This document shows positions 25,779-31,458 of a stretch of 31,841 nucleotides of DNA, piece by piece. The DNA is taken from positions 1 through 31,841 of the forward strand of contig CAZWRK010000050.1 in the NCBI GenBank assembly GCA_964635875.1, written 5' to 3'. This stretch comes from CAZWRK01 sp964635875 (GTDB taxonomy: Bacteria; Pseudomonadota; Gammaproteobacteria; Burkholderiales; Aquaspirillaceae). The position numbers were made by a program, and so were the translations under genes. How positions within the stretch are numbered: the first letter of the stretch is position 1; each line of letters opens with the position of its first letter. The notes below the pieces were generated by a model. That model was not told the DNA's origin and ran no database searches. It saw only the letters and a list, made by a program, of their open reading frames with translations.

Positions 25779-26172
25779 AATCGGCTTTCTCCCGTTGCGC
25801 GGCGACAGGGTCCTCCCAAGGAAAGAGCACCCATTCCTTGTCGGAAATCTGCATCACAGCCTCGACGTCGCGCACATGCGCGGAGCGATCGCGCCGCAAC
25901 CACACCGCAGCCGGGGCGTCGCCGTGCTGCTTCCGAATCCGTTCGATCGTCACGCCATGATCGAGGATATCGTCGACGATCCAGACGTTCGGCGGCAGAC
26001 GCTCATTCTCGCCAACATTGACCAGCGGAACGCGCAGGTGATGCGACAGCGCCACCGCAAGCGGAAGACCACCGCGCGGCACAGCATAGAGACCGTCCAC
26101 ATGGCGACCAACCAGCCGCGTCGTCAGAAACGCGACGGCGCTATCGAAGCGAGCCCAGTTCAGCCGGAACAT
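25759..26172 (-). CDS. Gpt-like purine phosphoribosyltransferase
   Basis: This 137-residue type I phosphoribosyltransferase starts at MFRLNWARFDSAVAFL; its ATG overlaps the queD stop (ATGA). The PRPP-binding loop is VWIVDDILDHGVT at 63-75 (family pattern VLIVDDI.DTG.T). DGLYAVPRGGLPLAVALSHHL at 26-46 resembles the pyrophosphate-binding part of xanthine-guanine enzymes, and WVLFPWE at 114-120 resembles their C-terminal W.EQPWD, which sits near the base. Such enzymes attach a purine base to PRPP. The position inside a deazaguanine cassette suggests a 7-deazaguanine base as substrate; this is inference. A salvage role for guanine or xanthine is the alternative. Confidence 0.88.
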   Translation of the reverse strand: MFRLNWARFDSAVAFLTTRLVGRHVDGLYAVPRGGLPLAVALSHHLRVPLVNVGENERLPPNVWIVDDILDHGVTIERIRKQHGDAPAAVWLRRDRSAHVRDVEAVMQISDKEWVLFPWEDPVAAQREKADYEARRQ

Positions 26173-26603
26173 CACAGCACCTCGACCACGGCTGCGCACT
26201 TCCGTGTTTCCTGCACCGTCACGCGGATCAGACGCACACCGGAGTCCTTCAGCAGTTCCGGCCCGACCACGTTCAGCAGATGCAGCCCGATATTTTCGGC
26301 GGTCGGATTGAACGGAACCGCAACGATGCTGCGATCGACCTCGTACAGCGGGGCGAGCATCACATCCTTATCGAAGACCAGAAAGCGATGGTCCCATTTT
26401 TCTTCGAGCCAGGCGCACAGCGTCGACTTGATCACCGAGAAGTCGATCACGCGGCCGAGCACGTCCAATGCCGACGCCTCGCATTCGAACGTGAACCTGT
26501 AATTATGCCCGTGCAGGTGACGGCATTTGCCTTCATGCCCGACGACGCGATGCCCGCAGCAGATGTCATGGTAGCGCGTGGCGAGGATCCGTTGCCCGTT
26601 CAC
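26172..26603 (-). CDS. queD: 6-carboxytetrahydropterin synthase
   Basis: The protein has 143 residues and starts with GTG at 26603, overlapping the folE stop (GTGA). QueD makes 6-carboxytetrahydropterin from dihydroneopterin triphosphate, the second step to 7-deazaguanine. Motifs: zinc ligands His18 (CCGHRV) and His31/His33 (HLHGHNY), catalytic Cys27 in C.HLHGH, and the Asp71-His72 pair in WDHRFLVFD. The 3' part (PFNPTAENIGLHLLN, VRLIRVTVQET) contains the PTAEN substrate motif and the Glu of VQET. All key residues are intact. The frame stays open upstream, but that would overlap folE completely. Confidence 0.95.
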   Translation of the reverse strand: MNGQRILATRYHDICCGHRVVGHEGKCRHLHGHNYRFTFECEASALDVLGRVIDFSVIKSTLCAWLEEKWDHRFLVFDKDVMLAPLYEVDRSIVAVPFNPTAENIGLHLLNVVGPELLKDSGVRLIRVTVQETRKCAAVVEVL

Positions 26604-27277
26604 AGCCCGACTCCCTTCATAAGCTGAAGAGCCTCGGCGCGCGCAGCGCCATCGCCGACGAAGCGACCGCGCAGAACGGACGAGACCATGCGCGAGTGCT
26701 CCTGACGAACACCGCGCCAGCCGCAGCACAAATGCTGCGCGCGAAAAACGACCATCAAACCGGCGGGGTCCAGTTCGGATTCCAGCTCGTCTGCGATCTG
26801 CGAAGCAGCTTCCTCCTGAATTTGCGGCCGCGTGCAAATCCATTCGGTCAAGCGATGGAATTTCGACAGCCCGATCAGTTCCTTGCCGTAGATCACGGCA
26901 ACGAAGGCGTCGCCCAAGATCGGAACCATGTGATGGGCGCAGGCGCTCCGCACGGTGATCGGCCCGATGACGTTGATCTCGTCGATCTTCTCGACGTTCG
27001 GAAATTTCGTCACCTTCGGCTTCGCCTCGTATCGGCCGGCGAACACCTCACGGCAGAACATGCGCGCCACGCGCGCAGCGGTCTCTTTCGTGTTATGGTC
27101 GTTCTCGACGTCGATCACCAGGGTCCGAAGCAGAGAGCCCATTTGCTGCTCGACCTCGCGTTCGAGCGACGCCATTTCTCCCGGTTCGATAAATTCGGCG
27201 ATGTTCTGATTTGCCCTGAAGCCAGCGCCCGCAGCCTCCAGTCGCCGCCGAATTCGTTCCGAAGCCGTGACCCGCAT
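26600..27277 (-). CDS. folE: GTP cyclohydrolase I
   Basis: A 225-residue enzyme that converts GTP to dihydroneopterin triphosphate, the first step of folate and of 7-deazaguanine synthesis. Zinc ligands Cys113 and His116 lie in SACAHHMVPI and Cys184 in QHLCCGWRGVR, with the same His-to-Cys spacing (68 residues) as the E. coli enzyme. Further motifs are NDHNTKETAARVARMFCREV, IGLSKFHRL and RPQIQEEAASQIADEL. The C-terminal part is complete. It is the first gene of the minus-strand unit, 25-30 bases after a probable promoter. Its companions show that it serves deazaguanine rather than folate synthesis. Confidence 0.95.
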   Translation of the reverse strand: MRVTASERIRRRLEAAGAGFRANQNIAEFIEPGEMASLEREVEQQMGSLLRTLVIDVENDHNTKETAARVARMFCREVFAGRYEAKPKVTKFPNVEKIDEINVIGPITVRSACAHHMVPILGDAFVAVIYGKELIGLSKFHRLTEWICTRPQIQEEAASQIADELESELDPAGLMVVFRAQHLCCGWRGVRQEHSRMVSSVLRGRFVGDGAARAEALQLMKGVGL

Positions 27278-27307
27278 ATCCCAAACCCTGAAAGCAAAGA
27301 GGCTTTT

Positions 27308-27336
27308 GAGATAATCCTATCCCGACCTGTTGTAAA
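27308..27336 (-). promoter_or_regulatory. Possible promoter for the folE-to-tail unit
   Basis: On the minus strand TTTACA (27336-27331, five of six matches to the -35 consensus) is followed after exactly 17 bases by TATCTC (27313-27308), a weak -10. The start of folE lies about 30 bases further. It is the only clear candidate upstream of the long minus-strand unit. Phage-specific regulation cannot be excluded. Confidence 0.35.
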
Positions 27337-27389
27337 GAACGCAGCATCACGCCTACCCTCCGTCTCGGATGGTTTGGCATAGACCACCC

Positions 27390-27433
27390 GGCCGACCCGC
27401 AGGGCGGCCTTCAACCCGAGGAGACAGCAAATT
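27390..27433 (+). promoter_or_regulatory. Leader hairpin, Shine-Dalgarno and ATT start
   Basis: GGCCG-A-CCC, loop GCA, GGG-CGGCC (27390-27409) forms an 8-pair hairpin with one bulged A. Nine bases further is GAGGAG (27418-27423), and 7 bases after it an ATT codon (27431-27433) in frame with the DUF932 gene. The ribosome-binding site is too far (over 100 bases) from the first ATG at 27527 to serve it. The hairpin could modulate translation. Confidence 0.6.
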
Positions 27434-28504
27434 CAGACCGGACTTTCCCTGATCGAACTCGCCCGCCGCATCGAAGGCGACAAGCCCCTCAAGCGCGATC
27501 TGATCGTCAATCCGTCGACCGCCCGCATGACCATCGACAGCGACAAGGTCGCCAAGTTCGAGATTCAGAACGGCGACGGCCGCGAGGCCTATCCCATGCG
27601 GCCGCTGGCGCACGATCAGGTCGGCGCCTTCCTCGGCGTCCCGGCCAAGTATTACGACCGCATGCTGACCGACGCGCCGCAGCTGCTTGCCGACAACGTC
27701 AACACGTGGCTCGAACGGTCGAACGACCGGCGCATGGTCCGCACGCTGAACGGCGACATGCGCGCCTTCCTTTCGGACAAGTACGCGCGCGTCGAGAACG
27801 AGGAGATAGCCGAGGCAGTCCTCCCGGTTCTGCTCGAACAGGCGCCGCAACTCAAGATCGTCTCCTGCCAGATCACCGAGCGCCGCCTATACATTCAGGC
27901 GACCACCGAGCGAGTCGTCGGCGAAGTCCGCAAGGGAGACGTGGTGCAGGCCGGCGTCATCATCAGCAACAGCGAAGTCGGTCTCGGCGCTGTCTCCGTT
28001 CGGCCGATGATCTATCGTCTCGCGTGCCTGAACGGCATGATCCTCCCCGACGCCAAGTTCACCGCACGCCACGTCGGCCGGCGCATCGACATGAGCGAAG
28101 ACCTCAATGCGATGTTCAGCGACGAGGCCAAGCGCGCCGACGATCACGCCCTGCTTCTGAAGGCGCGCGACGTCGTTCGCGGCTCCATGGACGAGGCGCT
28201 GTTCGGCAAGACCCTCGAACGCATGAAAGCTCTGACCGAAGGGCGCATCGAAGGCGACCCGAACAAGTCCGTCGAGGTTCTGGCGCAGAAGATCGGAGTC
28301 ACCGAAGGCGAGCGCGGTGGCATCCTCCGGGCGCTGATCGAAGGCGGCGACACCTCGGCATGGGGCCTGCTCAACGCGGTCACGGCTCAGGCGCACACCG
28401 GAAATTATGACCGCGCCGTCGAATTCGAAGCCGCCGGCGGCGCCCTGCTCAACCTCAACCGCAGCGACTGGAAAGAGATCCTGACCGCCGGCGTCGCCGC
28501 CTGA
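27431..28504 (+). CDS. DUF932 domain protein
   Basis: With an ATT start this is 357 residues. The first in-frame ATG (27527) would give 325. DUF932 proteins are phage/plasmid proteins of unknown biochemical role, and the family usually begins with a TGxTLxELAxxIE-like motif followed by KRDxxV. Here that motif (TGLSLIELARRIEGDKPLKR) lies before the first ATG, supporting the earlier start. Further family hallmarks: AKFEIQNGDGREAYPMRPLA, HDQVGAFLGVPAKYYDRML, VRTLNGDMRAFLSDKYARVEN and RLACLNGMILPD. The gene is divergent from folE and ends at a strong terminator, so it forms its own transcription unit. Function remains unknown. Confidence 0.92.
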   Translation: MQTGLSLIELARRIEGDKPLKRDLIVNPSTARMTIDSDKVAKFEIQNGDGREAYPMRPLAHDQVGAFLGVPAKYYDRMLTDAPQLLADNVNTWLERSNDRRMVRTLNGDMRAFLSDKYARVENEEIAEAVLPVLLEQAPQLKIVSCQITERRLYIQATTERVVGEVRKGDVVQAGVIISNSEVGLGAVSVRPMIYRLACLNGMILPDAKFTARHVGRRIDMSEDLNAMFSDEAKRADDHALLLKARDVVRGSMDEALFGKTLERMKALTEGRIEGDPNKSVEVLAQKIGVTEGERGGILRALIEGGDTSAWGLLNAVTAQAHTGNYDRAVEFEAAGGALLNLNRSDWKEILTAGVAA

Positions 28505-28526
28505 ACCGGATCGATTCACTATCACT

Positions 28527-28552
28527 GGCCCGGCTCGAAGCCGGGCCTTTTT
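28527..28552 (+). terminator. Intrinsic terminator after the DUF932 gene
   Basis: A perfect 9-pair stem, GGCCCGGCT / AGCCGGGCC, with loop CGA, is followed by TTTTT. It starts 23 bases after the DUF932 stop codon. This is a textbook rho-independent terminator for the plus strand. Confidence 0.93.
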
Positions 28553-28576
28553 CATAACCAACAGCAGGAGCAACGC

Positions 28577-28960
28577 ATGAGATCGAAACCCACGGCCGAC
28601 CGCGCGACATTCATCGCGCTTCAGCAGCCCGCATTGCAGAAAGCAATCGAAGCTTGGCAACGAAACCCCGAGGACCCCTATCTCGCCTTGGCGGTCGACC
28701 TCGAGCGCGCGCGGGCTCAGGCGGAACTCGCGCTGTTCGATTTCCAAAGCCGCACGAAGAAAGATGGATTTCATCCCGACCGCATAGCGCAGGTCTACGG
28801 CCGACTCGCCGGCGTCCTCATTGGCGAGATTGTCGGCAATTGCATCGCCAACGGCGCTCCGCCGACAATGCAGATGAAGGCCATGCTTCACTGCGCAACG
28901 ACAGTCGACGAGGCTGTCAGAAAGACGCTGGACGGATTCCGTCGCGCGGCAGCGAACTGA
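28577..28960 (+). CDS. Hypothetical helical phage protein
   Basis: This 127-residue protein starts with ATG after AGGAG (6 bases away). It is mostly helical: FIALQQPALQKAIEAWQRN, then LALAVDLERARAQAELALFD and YGRLAGVLIGEIVGNCI. No family was recognised. It is the first of three small, closely spaced plus-strand genes that follow the DUF932 terminator, so a promoter may lie in the 24 bases after the terminator or reading-through may occur. Its codon use resembles that of the neighbours. Confidence 0.82.
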   Translation: MRSKPTADRATFIALQQPALQKAIEAWQRNPEDPYLALAVDLERARAQAELALFDFQSRTKKDGFHPDRIAQVYGRLAGVLIGEIVGNCIANGAPPTMQMKAMLHCATTVDEAVRKTLDGFRRAAAN

Positions 28961-28971
28961 CGGAGGCGACC

Positions 28972-29295
28972 ATGAAACTGATGCACAACGATCCACGCAA
29001 CCATCCGCCCGGCGAGGAACGAGTAGGTCGCGTCGGCAACCGCCTTCTATTCATCCACGCCGCGCAGGTCGGAACGCATTTCCACTGGATCGATCGAGTC
29101 GGAAACAAGGTCACGCCGACCTGGGTGCGAACAACCGAGTCATTAACGCTCGCGATCGAATTCGCCACATACCTCGAGACCGGTTCGCTGCCTCGCAAAT
29201 TCCTCGAAGCATGGATGCAAGGCGACGTCGATTTCTATCTGTGGGGGCTCGATATCTGGCTCAAAACAAGAGGAGGCAAGAATGCTGCTACGTGA
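28972..29295 (+). CDS. Hypothetical phage protein
   Basis: The protein has 107 residues from MKLMHNDPRNHPPGEERVG, with CGGAGG before the ATG and 11 bases after the previous gene. An upstream open extension overlaps that gene in another frame and was rejected. The middle is beta-rich (NRLLFIHAAQVGTHFHWIDR), then a Trp-rich helical end (AWMQGDVDFYLWGLDIWLKT). No family recognised. It overlaps the next gene by 14 bases. Confidence 0.8.
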   Translation: MKLMHNDPRNHPPGEERVGRVGNRLLFIHAAQVGTHFHWIDRVGNKVTPTWVRTTESLTLAIEFATYLETGSLPRKFLEAWMQGDVDFYLWGLDIWLKTRGGKNAAT

Positions 29296-29554
29296 AGACG
29301 AAGCCCGCACGAAATGGTGTCGCCACGTTCGCGCGCCGCTATTCGATAACAGGGCTGCTCAGCAACCGGGAGAGGAAGGCAACCCCATACCGGGAACGGT
29401 CTGCAACGCCATCATCAGTGACAGACCACACTGCATCGCTTCGGACTGCATGGCGTGGCGCTGGCAGATGATCAATCTCGACAAGACCGATCTCGGCTTC
29501 TGCGGCGCAGACGCGCACGCGCCGAAAGACGCTTTCGTAAGCGTCGTCATTTGA
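29282..29554 (+). CDS. Hypothetical Cys/Trp-rich small protein
   Basis: This 90-residue protein follows GAGGAGG with normal spacing. It has six or so cysteines and a central CIASDCMAWRWQM segment preceded by NRAAQQPGEEGNPIPGTVCN. The motif C.A..CMAW is found in small phage proteins of unknown role and could bind metal, though this is not established. Its last bases form a hairpin that may serve as terminator for the opposing tRNA gene. Confidence 0.8.
   Translation: MLLREDEARTKWCRHVRAPLFDNRAAQQPGEEGNPIPGTVCNAIISDRPHCIASDCMAWRWQMINLDKTDLGFCGADAHAPKDAFVSVVI
29524..29545 (-). terminator. Possible terminator for the tRNA gene
   Basis: GACGCTT / AAGCGTC (7 pairs, 4-base loop; 29528-29545) is followed on the minus strand by TTTC. 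It starts 25 bases after the tRNA 3' end and lies inside the last codons of the convergent plus-strand gene. The T tract is short. Confidence 0.45.
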
Positions 29555-29570
29555 AACGGAACCCGAATGA

Positions 29571-29645
29571 TGGAGCGGCCGGAGGGAATCGAACCCCTCG
29601 CCTTCGGTTTGGAAGACCGCTGCTCGACCATTGAGCTACGGCCGC
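29571..29645 (-). tRNA. tRNA-Gly(TCC)
   Basis: A 75-base cloverleaf on the minus strand with encoded CCA. Acceptor stem GCGGCCG / CGGCCGC is perfect; the D arm is GCTC / GAGC; the anticodon loop CTTCCAA gives TCC, reading GGA glycine codons; the T loop is TTCGATT. The first pair of the anticodon stem is G-A, as in many bacterial tRNA-Gly(TCC), and the outer T-stem pair is A-C, which is unusual. It stands alone, convergent to the plus-strand genes. A GC-rich hairpin (29656-29679) lies just upstream. Confidence 0.93.
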
Positions 29646-29699
29646 AACACAAAGCCCCGCCGATACGCAACACGGCGGGACTTGTTCACTCGAACTCGG

Positions 29700-29739
29700 A
29701 AAAATGGCCGGGCCGGTCAATCGAAACGACGACCGGCCC
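29700..29739 (-). terminator. Terminator after the 160-residue phage gene
   Basis: On the minus strand GGGCCGGTC and GACCGGCCC (9 perfect pairs, 12-base loop) are followed after GGCCA by TTTTT. It lies about 75 bases after the stop of the minus-strand gene ending at 29817 and before the tRNA. The short spacing between stem and T tract makes it slightly atypical. Confidence 0.7.
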
Positions 29740-29816
29740 GTACACGCTACTGCTCCCCGACTGAAGCCGCTGCGTGCAGGCGCATGTTCTCTACCGAATC
29801 AGCCCGAGCCGTCAAG

Positions 29817-30299
29817 CTAGGACCAATTGCCGGCGCGGTCGCCGTGGGTCCTGAATTTCACCCACAACGAATCCTCGCCATCGAGAAACACGCGCAGATT
29901 ATTGATCCCGGCGCCGTTCACCGCGACGACGACCGCAGGGTATTTCGCGCCGACCACCGGAGCGTTGCCGCTTTCCTCTCGTTTCTTTCGGCGCGCCATG
30001 ATCTGCCCGACGTCATGCACCGTCAGGCGATATTCGACCATCGACCCGACCCGCACATCGGACGGCGCTGGCGCAGCAGCGAGTCCAGGAGAAGCCTCCG
30101 GCGGCGAAGGCGGCGGCTCGGCGACGGCGATCTCGTCGCGGACCATCTTCGTCAGTTTTTCCTCGAGGCGCGCAGTCGCAGCCGCATTCACCTCAGAGAC
30201 GTGGGAACGCAGCGCGTTCCACACGCTTTCTGAAATCTCGCCCGGTTCGTTCACGACGAAGATCGAACCATCCTGTCCCTGTTTCCGGCGTGGAGCCAT
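29817..30299 (-). CDS. Hypothetical phage protein with conserved C-terminal domain
   Basis: The protein has 160 residues, start ATG with GAGGGGA 8 bases upstream. Residues 1-15 are basic, 20-60 helical (VWNALRSHVSEVNAAATARL, EEKLTKMV), then a Pro/Ala-rich linker at about 62-80, and a beta-rich domain at 82-160: VGSMVEYRLTVHDVGQIMARR, KYPAVVVAVNG, NNLRVFLDGEDSLWVKF. The C-terminal domain looks like a conserved phage domain of unknown function. It is transcribed alone on the minus strand and ends at a terminator. Confidence 0.83.
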   Translation of the reverse strand: MAPRRKQGQDGSIFVVNEPGEISESVWNALRSHVSEVNAAATARLEEKLTKMVRDEIAVAEPPPSPPEASPGLAAAPAPSDVRVGSMVEYRLTVHDVGQIMARRKKREESGNAPVVGAKYPAVVVAVNGAGINNLRVFLDGEDSLWVKFRTHGDRAGNWS

Positions 30300-30360
30300 G
30301 CTGGAATCCCCTCACAAGCGGCAGATAGCTTTATCCCGCGCGGAATGACGCTGCAAATAG

Positions 30361-30386
30361 AAAAGGGCGACCCGAGGGCCGCCCTT
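30361..30386 (-). terminator. Terminator after the 72-residue gene
   Basis: AAGGGCG / CGCCCTT (7 pairs, 10-base loop with inner pairing CCC/GGG) is followed on the minus strand by a TTTT run (30364-30361). It starts 28 bases after the gene's stop codon. Its stem shares GGGCGACCC...GGGCCGCCC with the hairpin at 17737. Confidence 0.8.
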
Positions 30387-30413
30387 CAATCTTGCTGCAA
30401 TCCTAGACCGGGA

Positions 30414-30632
30414 TCAGTGACGCCACGGGCCATGATAGGCGCCGGGATCGAGCCATGCGTCGCCGCCCGGAACCAGAACCACCGCCCCGCCAAACCGTTT
30501 CGCGATCTCCCGCGCATACCGGCGGGATGTGGTCCACTTGGCGACAGCAATCATTTCGTGCGTCACACCCGTCCGCCAGTTCGACAGGAAACGACCATCG
30601 CGGGTCGCGATCGCATATTCAGGCTGCTTCAT
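30414..30632 (-). CDS. Small hypothetical protein
   Basis: This 72-residue protein starts MKQPEYAIATRDGRFLSNWR, with GAGGTGAACCA before the ATG. A start further upstream (30701) is open but has no ribosome-binding site. The pattern Y.IATRDGRFLS.W, then AKWTTSRRYAREIAKRFGGA with VLVPGG, suggests a small alpha/beta fold. No family recognised. It is followed by its own terminator. Confidence 0.75.
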   Translation of the reverse strand: MKQPEYAIATRDGRFLSNWRTGVTHEMIAVAKWTTSRRYAREIAKRFGGAVVLVPGGDAWLDPGAYHGPWRH

Positions 30633-30942
30633 TGGTTCACCTCGGTTCGAGGCCACCGGCGACCAGCCGGCGGCAGGGCGCACAATAGCCGAACCGACCA
30701 TGCAGGAGCAGCCCTAGCCCGGCGATCCCGACCGCATTCCACGCCCGTCCTACCGGCCGGAATCGCTGTGGTCGATTTTCAACGCCTGCCAGACGAACAG
30801 CCAGGCGCCGGCCGAGCTAACCCCGTGTTCCCCGTGCGCTTTCTCCCCTCCAAATCAGCAGTGGCAATCAAGCCGAAAACCCGGAAGATGCAGCTAGGCG
30901 GTCGCCTTGGCCGGCGCCCGCCCCACACCCGAGGACCAGACC
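30633..30942. other. Intergenic region between divergent small genes
   Basis: About 310 bases separate the minus-strand gene starting at 30632 from the plus-strand gene at 30943. No open frame here has a credible start and ribosome-binding site. It probably holds promoters for both flanking genes, but no clear -35/-10 pair could be picked by eye. Nothing repetitive was seen. Confidence 0.5.
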
Positions 30943-31176
30943 ATGTCAGCATTTCACACCATCCGCGGCCAGTACGAAGACCACAAGATCACCGCCGCCG
31001 AAGCCCTGCAGCAGATCGAGAGCGCCATCCTCGCCAACGAGATGTCGCTGACCGATCGAAACGAAGCGCTCGCTTGGGCCGGCAACATCGTCGAAGGCGT
31101 CCACGACGCGAACCCGCTCTCGCTCGACGAGCTGCGCGAGATCAACGACGACGCCGACTTCTATTTCGCCGCCTGA
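30943..31176 (+). CDS. Small acidic hypothetical protein
   Basis: A 77-residue helical acidic protein (MSAFHTIRGQYEDHKITAAE, then LQQIESAILANEMSLTDRNE, ending DADFYFAA) with GAGG before the ATG at 30943. An upstream in-frame start (30907) has no ribosome-binding site. The charge and size would fit a regulator, a DNA mimic or an inhibitor of a host factor, but no function can be assigned. It is followed closely by another small gene. Confidence 0.78.
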   Translation: MSAFHTIRGQYEDHKITAAEALQQIESAILANEMSLTDRNEALAWAGNIVEGVHDANPLSLDELREINDDADFYFAA

Positions 31177-31194
31177 ACAGGAGAGGGAACTGCA

Positions 31195-31449
31195 ATGCTC
31201 GAATCCTTCACGATCTCCCACAAGACCGATGGCGACACCGCCTGCCGCATTCACGTCGAACCGGCCAAGCGCCGCGCGTCGGCCACAATCACCATTGGCG
31301 GACGCATCGTCGCGACCACCGAAGAGAACAACCTATCGTGCAAGGCCTTCACCACCTCCGATTGGGAGTCCATCGACAACTGGGACCAGATGGCCAGAGC
31401 GCTCGCAAAGGTCTGGTCGCCATTCTGGCGTGGAATTTCGGCTGCCTAG
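31195..31449 (+). CDS. Small hypothetical protein
   Basis: The protein has 84 residues. The ATG follows AGGAGAGGG, 18 bases after the previous gene, so the two are probably co-transcribed. Beta-rich first half (MLESFTISHKTDGDTACRIH, ATITIGGRIVATTEENN), then SDWESIDNWDQMARALAKVW. No family recognised. The gene ends 9 bases before the proposed insertion-sequence end; whether the native C-terminus was altered by the insertion cannot be told. Confidence 0.72.
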   Translation: MLESFTISHKTDGDTACRIHVEPAKRRASATITIGGRIVATTEENNLSCKAFTTSDWESIDNWDQMARALAKVWSPFWRGISAA

Positions 31450-31458
31450 CCAAGATAT

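Noticed and set aside
30640..30800. Possible minus-strand small frame ending just before the 72-residue gene
   Set aside because: It contains a hydrophobic stretch (AVGIAGLGLLL) that recalls a small membrane protein, but has no ATG, GTG or TTG start in frame.
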